A stretch of 64,000 nt of DNA from Maribellus sp. CM-23 (GCF_021354595.1 NZ_JADWYJ010000003.1:434001-498000), one strand, 5' to 3'. Positions 18,580 to 27,728 are shown, numbered from the stretch's first letter. Made by a program: numbers and translations. The notes: generated by a model from the sequence alone, not told the origin.

Positions 18580-19062
18580 TTAGAACGAACGTTGCAGTCC
18601 CACCATTTTGATGGCAGTAACGGCAGCTTCGTCGCCTTTGTTTCCATGTTTACCACCGGCTCTGTCCAAAGCCTGTTGCTCGTCGTTGGTGGTAAGTACG
18701 CCAAATATGAAAGGCTTGTTGTACTTCAGGTTTAGGTCTTTTGTGCCTTGAGTAACACCTTCGCATATGTAGTCGAAATGACGGGTTTCTCCCTGAATCA
18801 CGCATCCTAACAGAATAACGGCATCCACATTGGCCATTTCGGCAAAAAACTGGCCTCCCAGCGGAAGTTCGAATGTTCCGGGAACGTATTTAACCGTAAT
18901 GTTTTCTTCTGCTGCGCCGTGTTTTTTTAGGGTGTCGATCGCTCCCTCAGCCAGTGCCGAAGTTATTTCCCAGTTCCATTCTGCTACAACAATTCCGAAA
19001 CTCATGTTTTCTGCTGATGGAACCGAATTGATATCGTAAGCTGATAAATCTTTTGTTGCCAT
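18580..19062 (-). CDS. ribH: 6,7-dimethyl-8-ribityllumazine synthase
   Basis: RibH condenses 5-amino-6-ribitylaminouracil with dihydroxybutanone phosphate in the penultimate step of riboflavin synthesis. The 160 residues include FGIVVAEWNWEIT (substrate pocket), VPGTFELPLGGQFFAE, VILLGCVIQGETRHFDYICE with the phosphate-binding and catalytic His region, and FGVLTTNDEQQALDRAGG. All are diagnostic. It is on the same strand as the TPR gene, and an intrinsic terminator lies in the 58-bp gap between them. That leaves its promoter unexplained. Confidence 0.97.
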   Translation of the reverse strand: MATKDLSAYDINSVPSAENMSFGIVVAEWNWEITSALAEGAIDTLKKHGAAEENITVKYVPGTFELPLGGQFFAEMANVDAVILLGCVIQGETRHFDYICEGVTQGTKDLNLKYNKPFIFGVLTTNDEQQALDRAGGKHGNKGDEAAVTAIKMVGLQRSF

Positions 19063-19073
19063 AACTATTTAAA

Positions 19074-19098
19074 ATAAAAAACCCCTCCGAAGAGGGGT
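19074..19098 (-). terminator. intrinsic terminator between the TPR gene and ribH
   Basis: Read on the minus strand, a 7-bp GC-rich stem (acccctc/gaggggt) with a TTCG tetraloop is followed by TTTTTT and more T. The T-run ends only about 10 nt before the ribH ATG. Confidence 0.85.
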
Positions 19099-19120
19099 CG
19101 AATTATCAATTTTTCGGTAC

Positions 19121-19807
19121 TTAGTTCATTTTTATTTTTACGCGAGCAATGTAACGATCGGCGTTGGTTGCTTCTGCCGAAGTTGGGAATTGCTTTTTAA
19201 TATCCTGGTAAAGTGCCAGCGCTTGTTCCAGTTCGTCTGAAGATTCCAGCAATTTTGCAGCTTTCATCATGTAAACCGGAGTTGTAAGCTCGTTTTTCGA
19301 TTCGCTGTACGCTTTTTTGTATTGTTTCAACGCTTTGTCGCTGTCTCCCAATTCAAGGTAGGCATCGCCTTTGGCACCTTCTGCAACCGGGGCTAAAAGA
19401 AGATCGTCAGATTTGAAATCGTTCAAATAATCCAAAGCTTCTTCGTACTGTCCCAAATGCAAATAGGAAATTCCGGTGTAGTATTTGGCACGGTTGGCTG
19501 CTTTGGTAATGCCATAATCGTCGATGATATCAAGGAATCCCAGGTAGTTTCCGTCACCGTTGATGGCCAGGTTGAATGAATCTTTTTCGAAATAGTTTTC
19601 GGCCATAAAAATTTGCGAGTTGGCTTCTTTTTCCTGTGGTTGAACATAAAACTTTTTAAATCCAAGGAAAACAGCAACTACCAAAATAAGACCACCAACA
19701 ACGTAACTGATGATTTTTTGATTATCCTCAATAAACTGTTCGGTTTTTGTTAACGCGCTTTCAAGTTCTTGTAAATTATCGACTTGTTCAGTTTTTTTCT
19801 TAGTCAT
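19121..19807 (-). CDS. TPR protein with N-terminal membrane anchor (YfgM-like)
   Basis: This 228-residue protein has one transmembrane helix at about 36-55 (YVVGGLILVVAVFLGFKKFY) after a short charged cytoplasmic part. TPR-like helical pairs follow, for example AKYYTGISYLHLGQYEEALD, AKGDAYLELGDSDKALKQYK and AAKLLESSDELEQALALYQD. The layout matches YfgM/ancillary SecYEG subunit-like proteins, which associate with the translocon. That role is inferred from architecture. It is the first gene of a minus-strand pair with ribH. Confidence 0.85.
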   Translation of the reverse strand: MTKKKTEQVDNLQELESALTKTEQFIEDNQKIISYVVGGLILVVAVFLGFKKFYVQPQEKEANSQIFMAENYFEKDSFNLAINGDGNYLGFLDIIDDYGITKAANRAKYYTGISYLHLGQYEEALDYLNDFKSDDLLLAPVAEGAKGDAYLELGDSDKALKQYKKAYSESKNELTTPVYMMKAAKLLESSDELEQALALYQDIKKQFPTSAEATNADRYIARVKIKMN

Positions 19808-19954
19808 CTTTTTCTATTTCAAAATTGTGGGGCAAAAATAGTTTTTTTTTCATAACAGATTAAGGTATCTCTCCATTATTTTGATGAATAATCAACAGTT
19901 GCTTGTTATTATCGGCTTTTTGCAAACAATTCAGGAAAATGCAGGCTTTTTTAA

Positions 19955-19962
19955 TAGTTTTG
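19955..19962 (+). promoter_or_regulatory. promoter -7 box for recF
   Basis: TAGTTTTG matches the Bacteroidota TAnnTTTG consensus and lies 28 bp before the recF ATG. No good -33 TTTG is seen at the expected distance. Confidence 0.45.
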
Positions 19963-19989
19963 TACATCCTTTATTAAAGAATTTGACGC

Positions 19990-21096
19990 ATGCGAATTGA
20001 AGAAATTTCAATTGTAAATTTTAAAAATATTAACGAGGCTACGGTTGAATTTTCTCCCCGTTTGAACTGTTTTATAGGTAAAAACGGGGCCGGAAAAACC
20101 AACATGCTGGATGCCATTTATTATTTGTCGTTTTGCAAGAGTTTTTTCAATGCCAGTGATTTGTTAAACATAAATCACGAAGAAAGTTATTTCATGCTGA
20201 ACGGAAGCTACGACCGTCTCGATTCTTCAGAAACCATCACCTGCGGCATTCAAAAAGGACAGAAAAAGCAATTTAAGCGGAATTCAAAAATCTATAAGAA
20301 ACTGCAGGATCACATCGGTTTATTGCCGTTGGTTATGATCTCGCCTTCAGACGTTGAATTGATCCTGGGAGGAAGCGACGAACGCCGGAAATTCATGGAC
20401 GGTGTTATTTCGCAATACAACCAGAATTACCTCGACGACCTGCTGAAATATAACCGGGCGGTGGTGCAGCGAAATAATTTGCTGAAGCATTTTGCTGCCG
20501 AACGCCGCTTCGATGCCGATTTATTATCGATCTGGGATGATCAGTTGGTGGAATACGGAACACGGATCCACCGTGAACGGACAGAGTTTGTGGAGAAACT
20601 GATACCTGTTTTTCAGCGTTACTATACCTTTATTTCGCAGGGAAACGAAGAGGTGGGGTTGGTTCATCAATCCGATTTGTATGAAAACGATTTTGGACAG
20701 TTACTCAAAGATTCGGTAATGAAAGATCGTGCCGCGCAATACACAACGGTTGGCGTTCATAAAGATGATCTTTTGTTGAAGTTAGGTGAATTCCCGATGA
20801 AAAAACTAGGCTCGCAGGGGCAGAAAAAAACCTACCTGGTGGCATTGAAACTGGCACAGTTTGACTTTATCAAAGAGATTTCGGGAATAAAACCCATATT
20901 GTTGCTCGATGATATTTTTGATAAGCTGGATCAGCACCGCGTCGAGCAAATTGTAACCACCGTAGCCGGTGAACAGTTCGGGCAGATTTTTATCACCGAT
21001 ACCGATCGCAGTCATTTGGACGCAATAATCCGGAAACTTGGAACCGATTTTCGTATTTTTAATGTTGAAACCGGAAAAGTGAAGCCAGTATCATGA
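19990..21096 (+). CDS. recF: DNA replication and repair protein RecF
   Basis: RecF helps load RecA at single-strand gaps. The 368-residue protein is an SMC-like ABC ATPase. It has a Walker A at residues 30-37 (GKNGAGKT), the family N-terminus IVNFKNINEATVEFSPRLN, a signature region LGSQGQKKTYLVALKLA and a Walker B in KPILLLDDIFDKLD, followed by the D-loop and GQIFITDTDR. It is not next to dnaA/dnaN, as is usual in Bacteroidota. The DUF721 gene overlaps its stop by 4 bp. Confidence 0.97.
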   Translation: MRIEEISIVNFKNINEATVEFSPRLNCFIGKNGAGKTNMLDAIYYLSFCKSFFNASDLLNINHEESYFMLNGSYDRLDSSETITCGIQKGQKKQFKRNSKIYKKLQDHIGLLPLVMISPSDVELILGGSDERRKFMDGVISQYNQNYLDDLLKYNRAVVQRNNLLKHFAAERRFDADLLSIWDDQLVEYGTRIHRERTEFVEKLIPVFQRYYTFISQGNEEVGLVHQSDLYENDFGQLLKDSVMKDRAAQYTTVGVHKDDLLLKLGEFPMKKLGSQGQKKTYLVALKLAQFDFIKEISGIKPILLLDDIFDKLDQHRVEQIVTTVAGEQFGQIFITDTDRSHLDAIIRKLGTDFRIFNVETGKVKPVS

Positions 21097-21383
21097 GACG
21101 AAGCAATACACAGTCGCTTAGCGATGTTTTAAAGGAATACATTGAGCAAAACCGCATTGAGCGCAAGCTTAAAGAGGTGGACGTTGTGGAGGGCTGGGAG
21201 GCTTTGCTGGGAAAAACGATTGCCCATTACACCCGAAACATCTACATCCGCAACCGTATTTTGTACGTCGAAATCAGTTCGGCTGTAGTTAAAAACGAGC
21301 TTTTTCTGATGCGCGAAGAGATTTGCCGGCGAATCAACCAAAACGCCGGTGTCGAAATAATCGAACGGATCGTGTTCAAATAA
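21093..21383 (+). CDS. DUF721 (DciA-like) family protein
   Basis: This 96-residue protein starts in an ATGA overlap with the recF stop, so translation is probably coupled. The DUF721 core appears as VEGWEALLGKTIAHYTRNIY, then YVEISSAVVKNELFLMREEI. DUF721 includes DciA, the helicase loader that replaces DnaC in many bacteria. The position next to recF fits a replication or repair role. The short length and the lack of an extended C-terminal domain make the DciA assignment likely but unproven. Confidence 0.88.
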   Translation: MRRSNTQSLSDVLKEYIEQNRIERKLKEVDVVEGWEALLGKTIAHYTRNIYIRNRILYVEISSAVVKNELFLMREEICRRINQNAGVEIIERIVFK

Positions 21384-21384
21384 C

Positions 21385-21804
21385 TTAGTACCGCTCCAGT
21401 TGTGAAAAGAAAAAGTCGGCCTCAATAGCCGCATTTTCATCGCTGTCCGAGCCATGTACTGCATTTTCGGTCATGCTGGTGGCATAGCGTTTACGCACAG
21501 TGCCTTCTTCTGCTTTTTCCGGATTGGTAGCCCCGATAAAACTGCGGTAATCTTCCACTGCATTTTCTTTTTCGAGAATGGCTGCCACAATGGGGCCCGA
21601 GCACATAAAACTGACCAGGTTTTCGTAAAACGGTTTGCCTTTGTGCACGGCGTAAAACGCTGCTGCCCGCTCGGGTGAAAGCCGGGTGTATTTCATGGCC
21701 ACAATTTTAAATCCGGCTTCGTTGATCATTTTTAGAATGTCGCCGATGTGATTGTTCTTAACCGCGGTAGGTTTGATCATCGTGAAAGTAAGGTTGCCTG
21801 TCAT
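21385..21804 (-). CDS. ndk: nucleoside-diphosphate kinase
   Basis: Ndk transfers phosphate between nucleoside tri- and diphosphates through a phosphohistidine. I start it at the ATG at 21802-21804 ([12 protein letters not shown]), since the family N-terminus begins there; an upstream in-frame start would add 16 atypical residues. The 139 residues contain [15 protein letters not shown]-like SFMCSGPIV and the catalytic His117 in ENAVHGSDS. It converges on the recF-DUF721 pair with 1 bp between stop codons. Confidence 0.96.
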   Translation of the reverse strand: MTGNLTFTMIKPTAVKNNHIGDILKMINEAGFKIVAMKYTRLSPERAAAFYAVHKGKPFYENLVSFMCSGPIVAAILEKENAVEDYRSFIGATNPEKAEEGTVRKRYATSMTENAVHGSDSDENAAIEADFFFSQLERY

Positions 21805-22026
21805 AATCAAAGTTTTTGTCCAGTTGCTTTTTACATAACACTTAACGAACATAAAATTTTTTCACCACATATCTTACTCTCTTGATTGAAAAAATTTTAC
21901 GGGAGTTCGCAAACGGGTGAATGCACTTCCGAATGAAACCAGTGAGGATAGTATTTAGTTCAATAGAATAGTTCTGACTGAAGAAAAAATAGAATATTTT
22001 AACCTTTTCACCCGCCTAAGAATTAG

Positions 22027-22034
22027 TATATTTG
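22027..22034 (+). promoter_or_regulatory. promoter -7 box for the nrnA-like gene
   Basis: TATATTTG is a perfect match to TAnnTTTG and lies 21 bp before the TTG start. A T-rich -33 region (cttttc, 22004-22009) is present but not ideal. The leader would be very short. Confidence 0.5.
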
Positions 22035-22055
22035 TCCCTTCAAAAATTTTAGGTC

Positions 22056-23084
22056 TTGAAAAATACTGGAAAAGAGATATTTAGTGCCATTGGGGAAGTG
22101 TTGGGAAATGCAGGTAAAGTAAGCATTATTCCGCACGAAAATCCGGATGGAGATGCGATAGGAGCGGCACTTGGGTTGGGGCAAACACTTGCCAATAAAG
22201 GCTTGGAGGTGAAAGTGATTTCGGTAAATGATTACCCCGATTTTTTAAAATGGTTTTCTTCGGATGTTCCGATCACAATTTACGAGAAGGACAAGAAGGC
22301 CGCAAAAGAGTGGCTTTTTGACTCGGATGTGCTGATTTGTGTGGATTTTAACGAAGAAAAAAGGGCCGGGCACCTCGCAAAAATGATCGGCCGTTTTTCG
22401 AAAACAAAGATTTTAATCGACCACCATCCGTCTCCGGGCGACTTTTGTCACTATACGGTATCTGAAACCCAGTACAGTTCCTCGGCCGAGTTGGTCTATG
22501 ACGTAATTGGGCAGTTAGGTTATACGGAGTATATCAATACCCAGGCTGCAGAAGCGCTTTTTACCGGAATACTGACCGATACCGGGGGTTTTAGCCACAA
22601 CACGTCGCAAAATACATTTAAAACAGTGGCCGAATTGCTGAATTATGGAATTGATACTGATAAAATTCAATCGGCTGTGTTTCATAATTTTTCTGCCGAC
22701 AGGATGCAACTGATGGGGTATTGTTTGTATGAAAAGATGAAAGTGTTTCCCGAATACAGGGCAGCTGTAATTTGCATAACAAAAGAGGAATTGGAAAGAT
22801 TTAACTTTAAACCGGGCGATACAGAAGGTTTTGTAAACTATCCGCTTTCCATCAATAATATCGTATTCAGTGCTCTTTTTATTGAGAAAGAGAATTATGT
22901 GAAAGCATCGTTTCGCTCAAAAGGAAATTTTCCGGCCAACAAATTCTCCAGCGAGCATTTCAATGGCGGCGGGCATTTAAATGCTGCAGGCGGCGAGTCG
23001 ATGTTAACTTTTGAAGAAACAATTGAAAGATTCACGCAACTTTTACCCGAGTATAAACATCTTCTGGAAGAAACAGTAATCTGA
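22056..23084 (+). CDS. DHH-family phosphoesterase, NrnA-like
   Basis: This 342-residue protein resembles NrnA, a bifunctional nano-RNase and 3'-phosphoadenosine-5'-phosphate phosphatase. The motifs are in order: IIPHENPDGDAIGAALGL (metal-binding), DVLICVDFNE, ILIDHHPSPGDF (the DHH motif), TGILTDTGGFSH and, in the DHHA1 domain, FNGGGHLNAAGGES. The start must be the TTG at 22056: no in-frame ATG lies before the conserved N-terminus. It is transcribed alone from the promoter box at 22027. Confidence 0.9.
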   Translation: MKNTGKEIFSAIGEVLGNAGKVSIIPHENPDGDAIGAALGLGQTLANKGLEVKVISVNDYPDFLKWFSSDVPITIYEKDKKAAKEWLFDSDVLICVDFNEEKRAGHLAKMIGRFSKTKILIDHHPSPGDFCHYTVSETQYSSSAELVYDVIGQLGYTEYINTQAAEALFTGILTDTGGFSHNTSQNTFKTVAELLNYGIDTDKIQSAVFHNFSADRMQLMGYCLYEKMKVFPEYRAAVICITKEELERFNFKPGDTEGFVNYPLSINNIVFSALFIEKENYVKASFRSKGNFPANKFSSEHFNGGGHLNAAGGESMLTFEETIERFTQLLPEYKHLLEETVI

Positions 23085-23217
23085 ATGCGCTTTGAATACG
23101 CAGAGAATTATTCTGTTTTAATCAAAGGAGAAAGATAATTGGATAAGCTTTTTAACTTTGTAAGGTTTTCGAAATAACCAGTAACAAGAATTGATAACAA
23201 TTAACAAGAATAAAGAA

Positions 23218-23760
23218 ATGAAGAAAATACTAAATGGGATGTTCGTTCTTATTTCAGCAGTTGGATTTTTTGCCTGCAGCGATGGCATCGACTATGAAAA
23301 ATTGAGAAGGAACGAACTGGCTCTTCTTGACGAGTATATTGCAGCCAAGCACCCGGGTGCCGAAGAAACAAAATCGGGACTTTATTATTTCAATGAACCC
23401 GGAACCGGCGAAGGCGATACCATAAAATTAGGAGACGAAGTACAGATCTTTTACGCAACCTGGGTTTTGAGGAGAAACGAGGACAAGGAACTGGATAGTG
23501 TTTTAGTGGATCAGTCGAGCGGTTACCTGAGCGGACACCGTTACGAGCCACTGGAATTTACTGCAGGTGCAGGTAGCACCATTGCCGGTTTGGAAGAAGG
23601 CGTGACCTATATGCAACCCGGAACAAAATCGAGATTGGTTATCAACTCTGAATTAGCTTATGGCCAAAGTGGATCAGGTTCGGTTGGAATGTTTCAAACG
23701 GTTTTGATGGAAGTTGAGATCCATAAAGTGATCCCGCTGGAAGTGCCGGAAGAAGAATAG
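23218..23760 (+). CDS. FKBP-type peptidyl-prolyl isomerase lipoprotein
   Basis: This catalyses proline cis-trans isomerisation outside the cytoplasm. I take the ATG at 23218 (MKKILNGMFV), which yields a 180-residue lipoprotein precursor with lipobox GFFAC; nine further upstream codons from a TTG add nothing. The FKBP domain occupies the C-terminal half: GDEVQIFYATWVL, YEPLEFTAGAGSTIAGLEEG and MQPGTKSRLVINSELAYG are typical. The gene is 16 bp upstream of the Nudix fusion and probably shares its transcript. Confidence 0.9.
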   Translation: MKKILNGMFVLISAVGFFACSDGIDYEKLRRNELALLDEYIAAKHPGAEETKSGLYYFNEPGTGEGDTIKLGDEVQIFYATWVLRRNEDKELDSVLVDQSSGYLSGHRYEPLEFTAGAGSTIAGLEEGVTYMQPGTKSRLVINSELAYGQSGSGSVGMFQTVLMEVEIHKVIPLEVPEEE

Positions 23761-23775
23761 GTTCAGCTCACCAAA

Positions 23776-24843
23776 ATGAACAGGGCGCAACTGTTAAAGA
23801 AATTATTACCCGGTTTTATTCCTCTTTTTGTTTTTATCGCTGCCGATGAAATTTGGGGGACTAAAATCGGGCTTTTTGTGGCTATTGGCGTAGGTGTTGC
23901 CGAGATGATTTGGATAGCCGTAAAAGAAAAACGCTTTGAAAAATTTGTGCTATTCGATACGCTTTTGCTCGTAGCTCTCGGTGGCGTCTCCATTTTACTC
24001 GACAATGATATTTTCTTTAAGTTAAAACCCGGGCTTATCGAGCTGATTCTCCTTGTTGTGCTGGCAGTTTCTGCTTTTTCGCGCGTAAACATTATTGGCT
24101 TAATGGGCCAGCGTTACCTCAAAGGTGCTGAGTTCAACGATGCACAGATGGCGCAAATGCGCCGAAGTCTCAAAATTCTGTTTTACCTGTTTTCGGTTCA
24201 TACCCTGCTGGTTTTTTACGCGGCTTTTTATATGAGCAAAGAGGCCTGGGCTTTTATCAGCGGAGGTTTGTTTTACATTATTTTTGCTGTTTTCTTCTTA
24301 TATGAATGGCTGCGCCAGCGTAAAATTCAGCAAGGATTTAAGAACGAAGAGTGGGTGCCGCTGGTTGACGAGCAGGGAAAAGTTACCGGACAAGCTCCGC
24401 GAAGCCAGGTGCACAACGGGAGCAAGTTGCTGCATCCCGTGGTGCATTTACATGTGTTGAACCGCAATGGTTCCATATTGCTCCAAAAACGCCCGATGAA
24501 TAAGCAGATCCAACCCGGGAAATGGGATACCGCAGTAGGTGGCCACATTTCGGCTGGAGAAAGCCTGGAAGCGGCGCTTAAAAAAGAAGCTTTTGAAGAG
24601 ATTGGTCTAAAGGATTTCAGTGCCCGTTTGCAAAAGGTGTACAAGTGGGAATCGGACGTGGAAGCTGAACTCATTTATTTGTTTACTTCGCACGATTTCA
24701 AAAACATCGGGATACAGTCGGACGAAGTGGAAGAGTTACGTTTCTGGACCAAAAAGCAGATCGAAAGCGAAATCGGAAACGAAACTTTTACTCCCAACTT
24801 TGAGCACGAATATCGTATGCTTGCTCAACTCAAGTTAATATAG
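23776..24843 (+). CDS. membrane protein fused to a Nudix hydrolase domain
   Basis: This 355-residue protein has two parts. Residues 1-185 form about six membrane helices (LLPGFIPLFVFIAADEIWG, FVLFDTLLLVALGGVSILL, FFKLKPGLIELILL) and resemble the IspZ/YciB septation-protein family. Residues 195-355 are a cytoplasmic Nudix domain. Its Nudix box at 256-278 (GHISAGESLEAALKKEAFEE, then IGL) fits GX5EX7REUXEEXGU except that Lys270 replaces the Arg. The start of the Nudix part (EWVPLVDEQGKVTG, with LLHPVVHLHVLN) resembles IDI-like YfcD-type hydrolases. The substrate is unknown. The fusion is read from one uninterrupted frame. Confidence 0.85.
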   Translation: MNRAQLLKKLLPGFIPLFVFIAADEIWGTKIGLFVAIGVGVAEMIWIAVKEKRFEKFVLFDTLLLVALGGVSILLDNDIFFKLKPGLIELILLVVLAVSAFSRVNIIGLMGQRYLKGAEFNDAQMAQMRRSLKILFYLFSVHTLLVFYAAFYMSKEAWAFISGGLFYIIFAVFFLYEWLRQRKIQQGFKNEEWVPLVDEQGKVTGQAPRSQVHNGSKLLHPVVHLHVLNRNGSILLQKRPMNKQIQPGKWDTAVGGHISAGESLEAALKKEAFEEIGLKDFSARLQKVYKWESDVEAELIYLFTSHDFKNIGIQSDEVEELRFWTKKQIESEIGNETFTPNFEHEYRMLAQLKLI

Positions 24844-24846
24844 AAA

Positions 24847-25545
24847 TTATCCCAGCAAAAATATTACAGGCTGTTTGTGTAAATCAGGCACTTTGCCTTT
24901 CCATTGCTGAACCGTTTTGGTTGCAATAAATTCGTTTTCGCCGGTAATGTTGGCGGCTATACACAAAAGGGTAGAAGGAGCACAACTCCTCAGTATTTCC
25001 TCCACCATGTGATTGTTTCGATAAGGCGTTTCAATAAAAATCTGGGTTTGTCCCGACGCTTTTATTTTTCTTTCGAGGTTGGCCAACTCCCGCGAGCGTT
25101 CGTTTGGTTTTACCGGCAGGTAGCCGCGGAAAGCAAAATTCTGCCCGTTCAATCCAGAGGCCATCAATGCCAGCAAAATAGAAGACGGACCAACAATGGG
25201 AACCACCTTAAACTCTTTTTGATGCGCCAGCCGAACCACATCGGCACCGGGATCGGCCACGCCCGGGCAGCCGGCTTCCGAAATTACGGCCACATCGTTT
25301 CCCTGTTCCAGTGGCTTTAAAAACCGCGGCAGGTCCTGTGGCTTTGTATGTTTGTTGATTTCATAAAAAGTACACGAATCAATATCGATGTCGCGGTTTA
25401 CCTGCTTCATAAAACGGCGGGCCGTGCGGATATTTTCAACAATAAAAAATTTGGTAGAAGTAAGCACGCTAAAAACTGTAGCGGGCATAACCGACTGCCA
25501 GTCGCCTTCGGCCAAAACATTGGGAACAAGATAAAGTGAAGCCAT
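24847..25545 (-). CDS. RsmI-like SAM-dependent methyltransferase
   Basis: This 232-residue tetrapyrrole-methylase-fold protein resembles RsmI, which 2'-O-methylates C1402 of 16S rRNA. Key segments are EAGCPGVADPGADVVRLAHQ (the SAM-binding GxPxxxDPG region), VPIVGPSSILLALMASGLNG and FAFRGYLPVKPNER. It lacks the C-terminal extension of E. coli RsmI (286 residues) and starts with YLVPNVLAEGDWQSV, a short form common in Bacteroidota. A second RsmI-type paralogue may exist elsewhere, so the exact target is not certain. Confidence 0.85.
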   Translation of the reverse strand: MASLYLVPNVLAEGDWQSVMPATVFSVLTSTKFFIVENIRTARRFMKQVNRDIDIDSCTFYEINKHTKPQDLPRFLKPLEQGNDVAVISEAGCPGVADPGADVVRLAHQKEFKVVPIVGPSSILLALMASGLNGQNFAFRGYLPVKPNERSRELANLERKIKASGQTQIFIETPYRNNHMVEEILRSCAPSTLLCIAANITGENEFIATKTVQQWKGKVPDLHKQPVIFLLG

Positions 25546-25612
25546 CGTAAAAAGATTTGTGCAAAAATAGTCAATCTCGCCGTTTCACAGCTGCTTTTGC
25601 TAATTTTGCGAT

Positions 25613-26398
25613 ATGACTTCCATCAAAAACAATAAAATAACCGCCACTTTTCTGGGTACCGGAACTTCGCAGGGAGTGCCGGTAGTAGCGTGCGACTGCG
25701 ATGTGTGCCGTTCGGATGATCCGCATGATAAGCGATTGCGCTCTTCGTTATTGCTGAACATAAACGGGCAAAACCTGGTGATTGATGCCGGGCCTGATTT
25801 CCGGCAGCAGATGTTGCGCGAAAGGGTGGGAACGCTTCGGGCCATTTTATTAACACACGAGCATGTGGACCATATTTTTGGGCTCGACGACATCCGGTCG
25901 TACAACTGGATCCAGCGTCATCCGATGGAGATTTATGCCGAGGAGCGGGTACAGGAAGCGATCCGCCGTATTTTTAGCTATGTTTTTGCTGAGTTTAAAT
26001 ACCCGGGAATCCCAAAGATGCACCTGAAGGATGTAAATGGTTTTCCCTTCGTTGTTGATGATGTTGAAATAATTCCAATTCGTTGTTTTCATCATAAACT
26101 GCCGGTTTATGGTTACCGGATTGGCGATTTGACTTACATCACAGACGCCAACTCAGTTCTGGAAGAAGAAATGGCAAAGCTTGAAGGGACCAAAATACTG
26201 ATCATTAACACGCTGCGGAAAGAAAAGCATATTTCGCATTTTAACCTGGAAGAAGCGTTGGCTGTGATTGAAAAAGTGCAACCCGAAAAAGCTTACCTGA
26301 CCCACATCAGCCATGGTCTTGGAAAATACCGCGAGATTGAAAAAGAGTTACCCGGGAACGTGTTTCTGGCTTACGACGGGCTGAAGCTGGAGCTTTAG
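25613..26398 (+). CDS. MBL-fold metallohydrolase, PhnP-like
   Basis: This 261-residue metallo-beta-lactamase-fold enzyme starts with TATFLGTGTSQGVPVVACDC, followed by the CDCDVCRS cluster that forms the extra structural zinc site in PhnP. The catalytic metal motif is LTHEHVDHIFGLDD (THxHxDH); later ligands are in CFHHKLPVYGYRI, YITDANSV and LTHISHGLG. PhnP is a phosphoribosyl cyclic phosphodiesterase, but no phn genes are nearby, so a general phosphodiesterase role is as likely. Its stop overlaps the convergent MFS stop by 4 bp. Confidence 0.9.
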   Translation: MTSIKNNKITATFLGTGTSQGVPVVACDCDVCRSDDPHDKRLRSSLLLNINGQNLVIDAGPDFRQQMLRERVGTLRAILLTHEHVDHIFGLDDIRSYNWIQRHPMEIYAEERVQEAIRRIFSYVFAEFKYPGIPKMHLKDVNGFPFVVDDVEIIPIRCFHHKLPVYGYRIGDLTYITDANSVLEEEMAKLEGTKILIINTLRKEKHISHFNLEEALAVIEKVQPEKAYLTHISHGLGKYREIEKELPGNVFLAYDGLKLEL

Positions 26399-27594
26399 TC
26401 CAATTCTTTTTCTGATCGCTGTTTTAACCAGGGGAGAACAATTAGAAGCGAACTGATCAGGTAGATAATTCCGGAGAGGAAAAGTGCCGCATCAAGGCTG
26501 ATGTTATCGGTGATCCATCCCAGTAAGGGGCCGATTGCGGCAAAAGCAATCCGGATCACAAAATTTCGCACTGAAAGCATGGTGGCCCGCACTTCGCTTT
26601 CGGTGTACTGGTTGATGTAATTTTTGAAAATTGGCGTGGCAATTCCCCGAACCAGGTAAAACAGGAACAAAAAAGCAAGCCCCCAGTAGGAAATCGTAAT
26701 TCCGGCAAAAACATAGCCAGCAGCCAGCAGTACAATCACTAGCAAAATCGACCATTTCCTACCCAAAAACAGTTCTACTTTATAGGCAAAAACCGACGAA
26801 ACCCCTACCGTTAGGTTGAGCGCTGTCCAGAATATTCCAAACATTTCAACGGGCAGATCAATAGCTTTGAAAAATGGCTGAACAAACCACGCAAAAGTAA
26901 GTGTTGCGGTTCCGGTTACCGACGATAACAGGATGGAAATACGCAGATCGGGATTGGAAACAAACATGCTGCGGATGTTGCCAACCAGTTTTTTCATCGA
27001 ATGAATGTGCTCTTTCGAATGTATACGCGGTTCAATTAAAGTTAGGGCAGCCGGAATGGCAATGGCGGCCACTCCAAACTGAAAATAAAACGGCGAGCGT
27101 AAGCTAATGGCTGCTAAAAATCCTCCAACCACACCGGCAATGGCTTCGGCAAAATTGCCCACCGAAGTAATGCGGCCTTCTTCCCGAACGTATTTATCGG
27201 TTTTATTGTCGGCTTTCAAACTATCGTACAACAGGGCAGAGTCGGCACCCGACACAAAGGAATGCCCGATGCCCAAAATAATTTCGGCGATTACAAAGGC
27301 CCAGAAACCGTACGAGAAACTGTACACCAGAAACCCGGCGCTTCCGAGTATACTTCCAAGAATCAGTGTTTTTTTTCGTCCCCAAACATCGGCCATCCAG
27401 CCCGAAGGAATTTCCATGGCAACAATGGCCACCGAGTAAATGGCTTTCAGCACAAAAATCTCGTGCATGCCCATGCCGTTGTCGGTGTAAAACAAAACCA
27501 CCACCGGCATAACCATGTTAAACCACTTCGAAATTTTAATGAGGTATAAACGCGGAATATTTTTACTGAAAGGCGCCAAATTCAACTTTTGCAC
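26395..27594 (-). CDS. MFS transporter
   Basis: This 399-residue inner-membrane protein has about 12 hydrophobic helices. The conserved MFS loop between helices 2 and 3 is seen as SGWMADVWGRKKTLILGSIL (G-x-x-x-D-x-x-G-R-[RK]). The first helices read NMVMPVVVLFYTDNGMGMHE and AIYSVAIVAMEIPSG. A drug or small-molecule efflux role is usual for this subgroup, but the substrate cannot be inferred. It is convergent with the MBL gene, sharing 4 bp and with no terminator between them. Confidence 0.92.
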   Translation of the reverse strand: MQKLNLAPFSKNIPRLYLIKISKWFNMVMPVVVLFYTDNGMGMHEIFVLKAIYSVAIVAMEIPSGWMADVWGRKKTLILGSILGSAGFLVYSFSYGFWAFVIAEIILGIGHSFVSGADSALLYDSLKADNKTDKYVREEGRITSVGNFAEAIAGVVGGFLAAISLRSPFYFQFGVAAIAIPAALTLIEPRIHSKEHIHSMKKLVGNIRSMFVSNPDLRISILLSSVTGTATLTFAWFVQPFFKAIDLPVEMFGIFWTALNLTVGVSSVFAYKVELFLGRKWSILLVIVLLAAGYVFAGITISYWGLAFLFLFYLVRGIATPIFKNYINQYTESEVRATMLSVRNFVIRIAFAAIGPLLGWITDNISLDAALFLSGIIYLISSLLIVLPWLKQRSEKELD

Positions 27595-27728
27595 AAAAAT
27601 AGTGGATTATTACATTATCCGCTTTATTCTGATTTACAAAGACGGTTTTTGTGAGAACCCGCATTCCTTAAAAATGCTTAATTAAATTTAGTTAAGTCCT
27701 TATCTATGCGGAGTTTAATATCTTTTTT

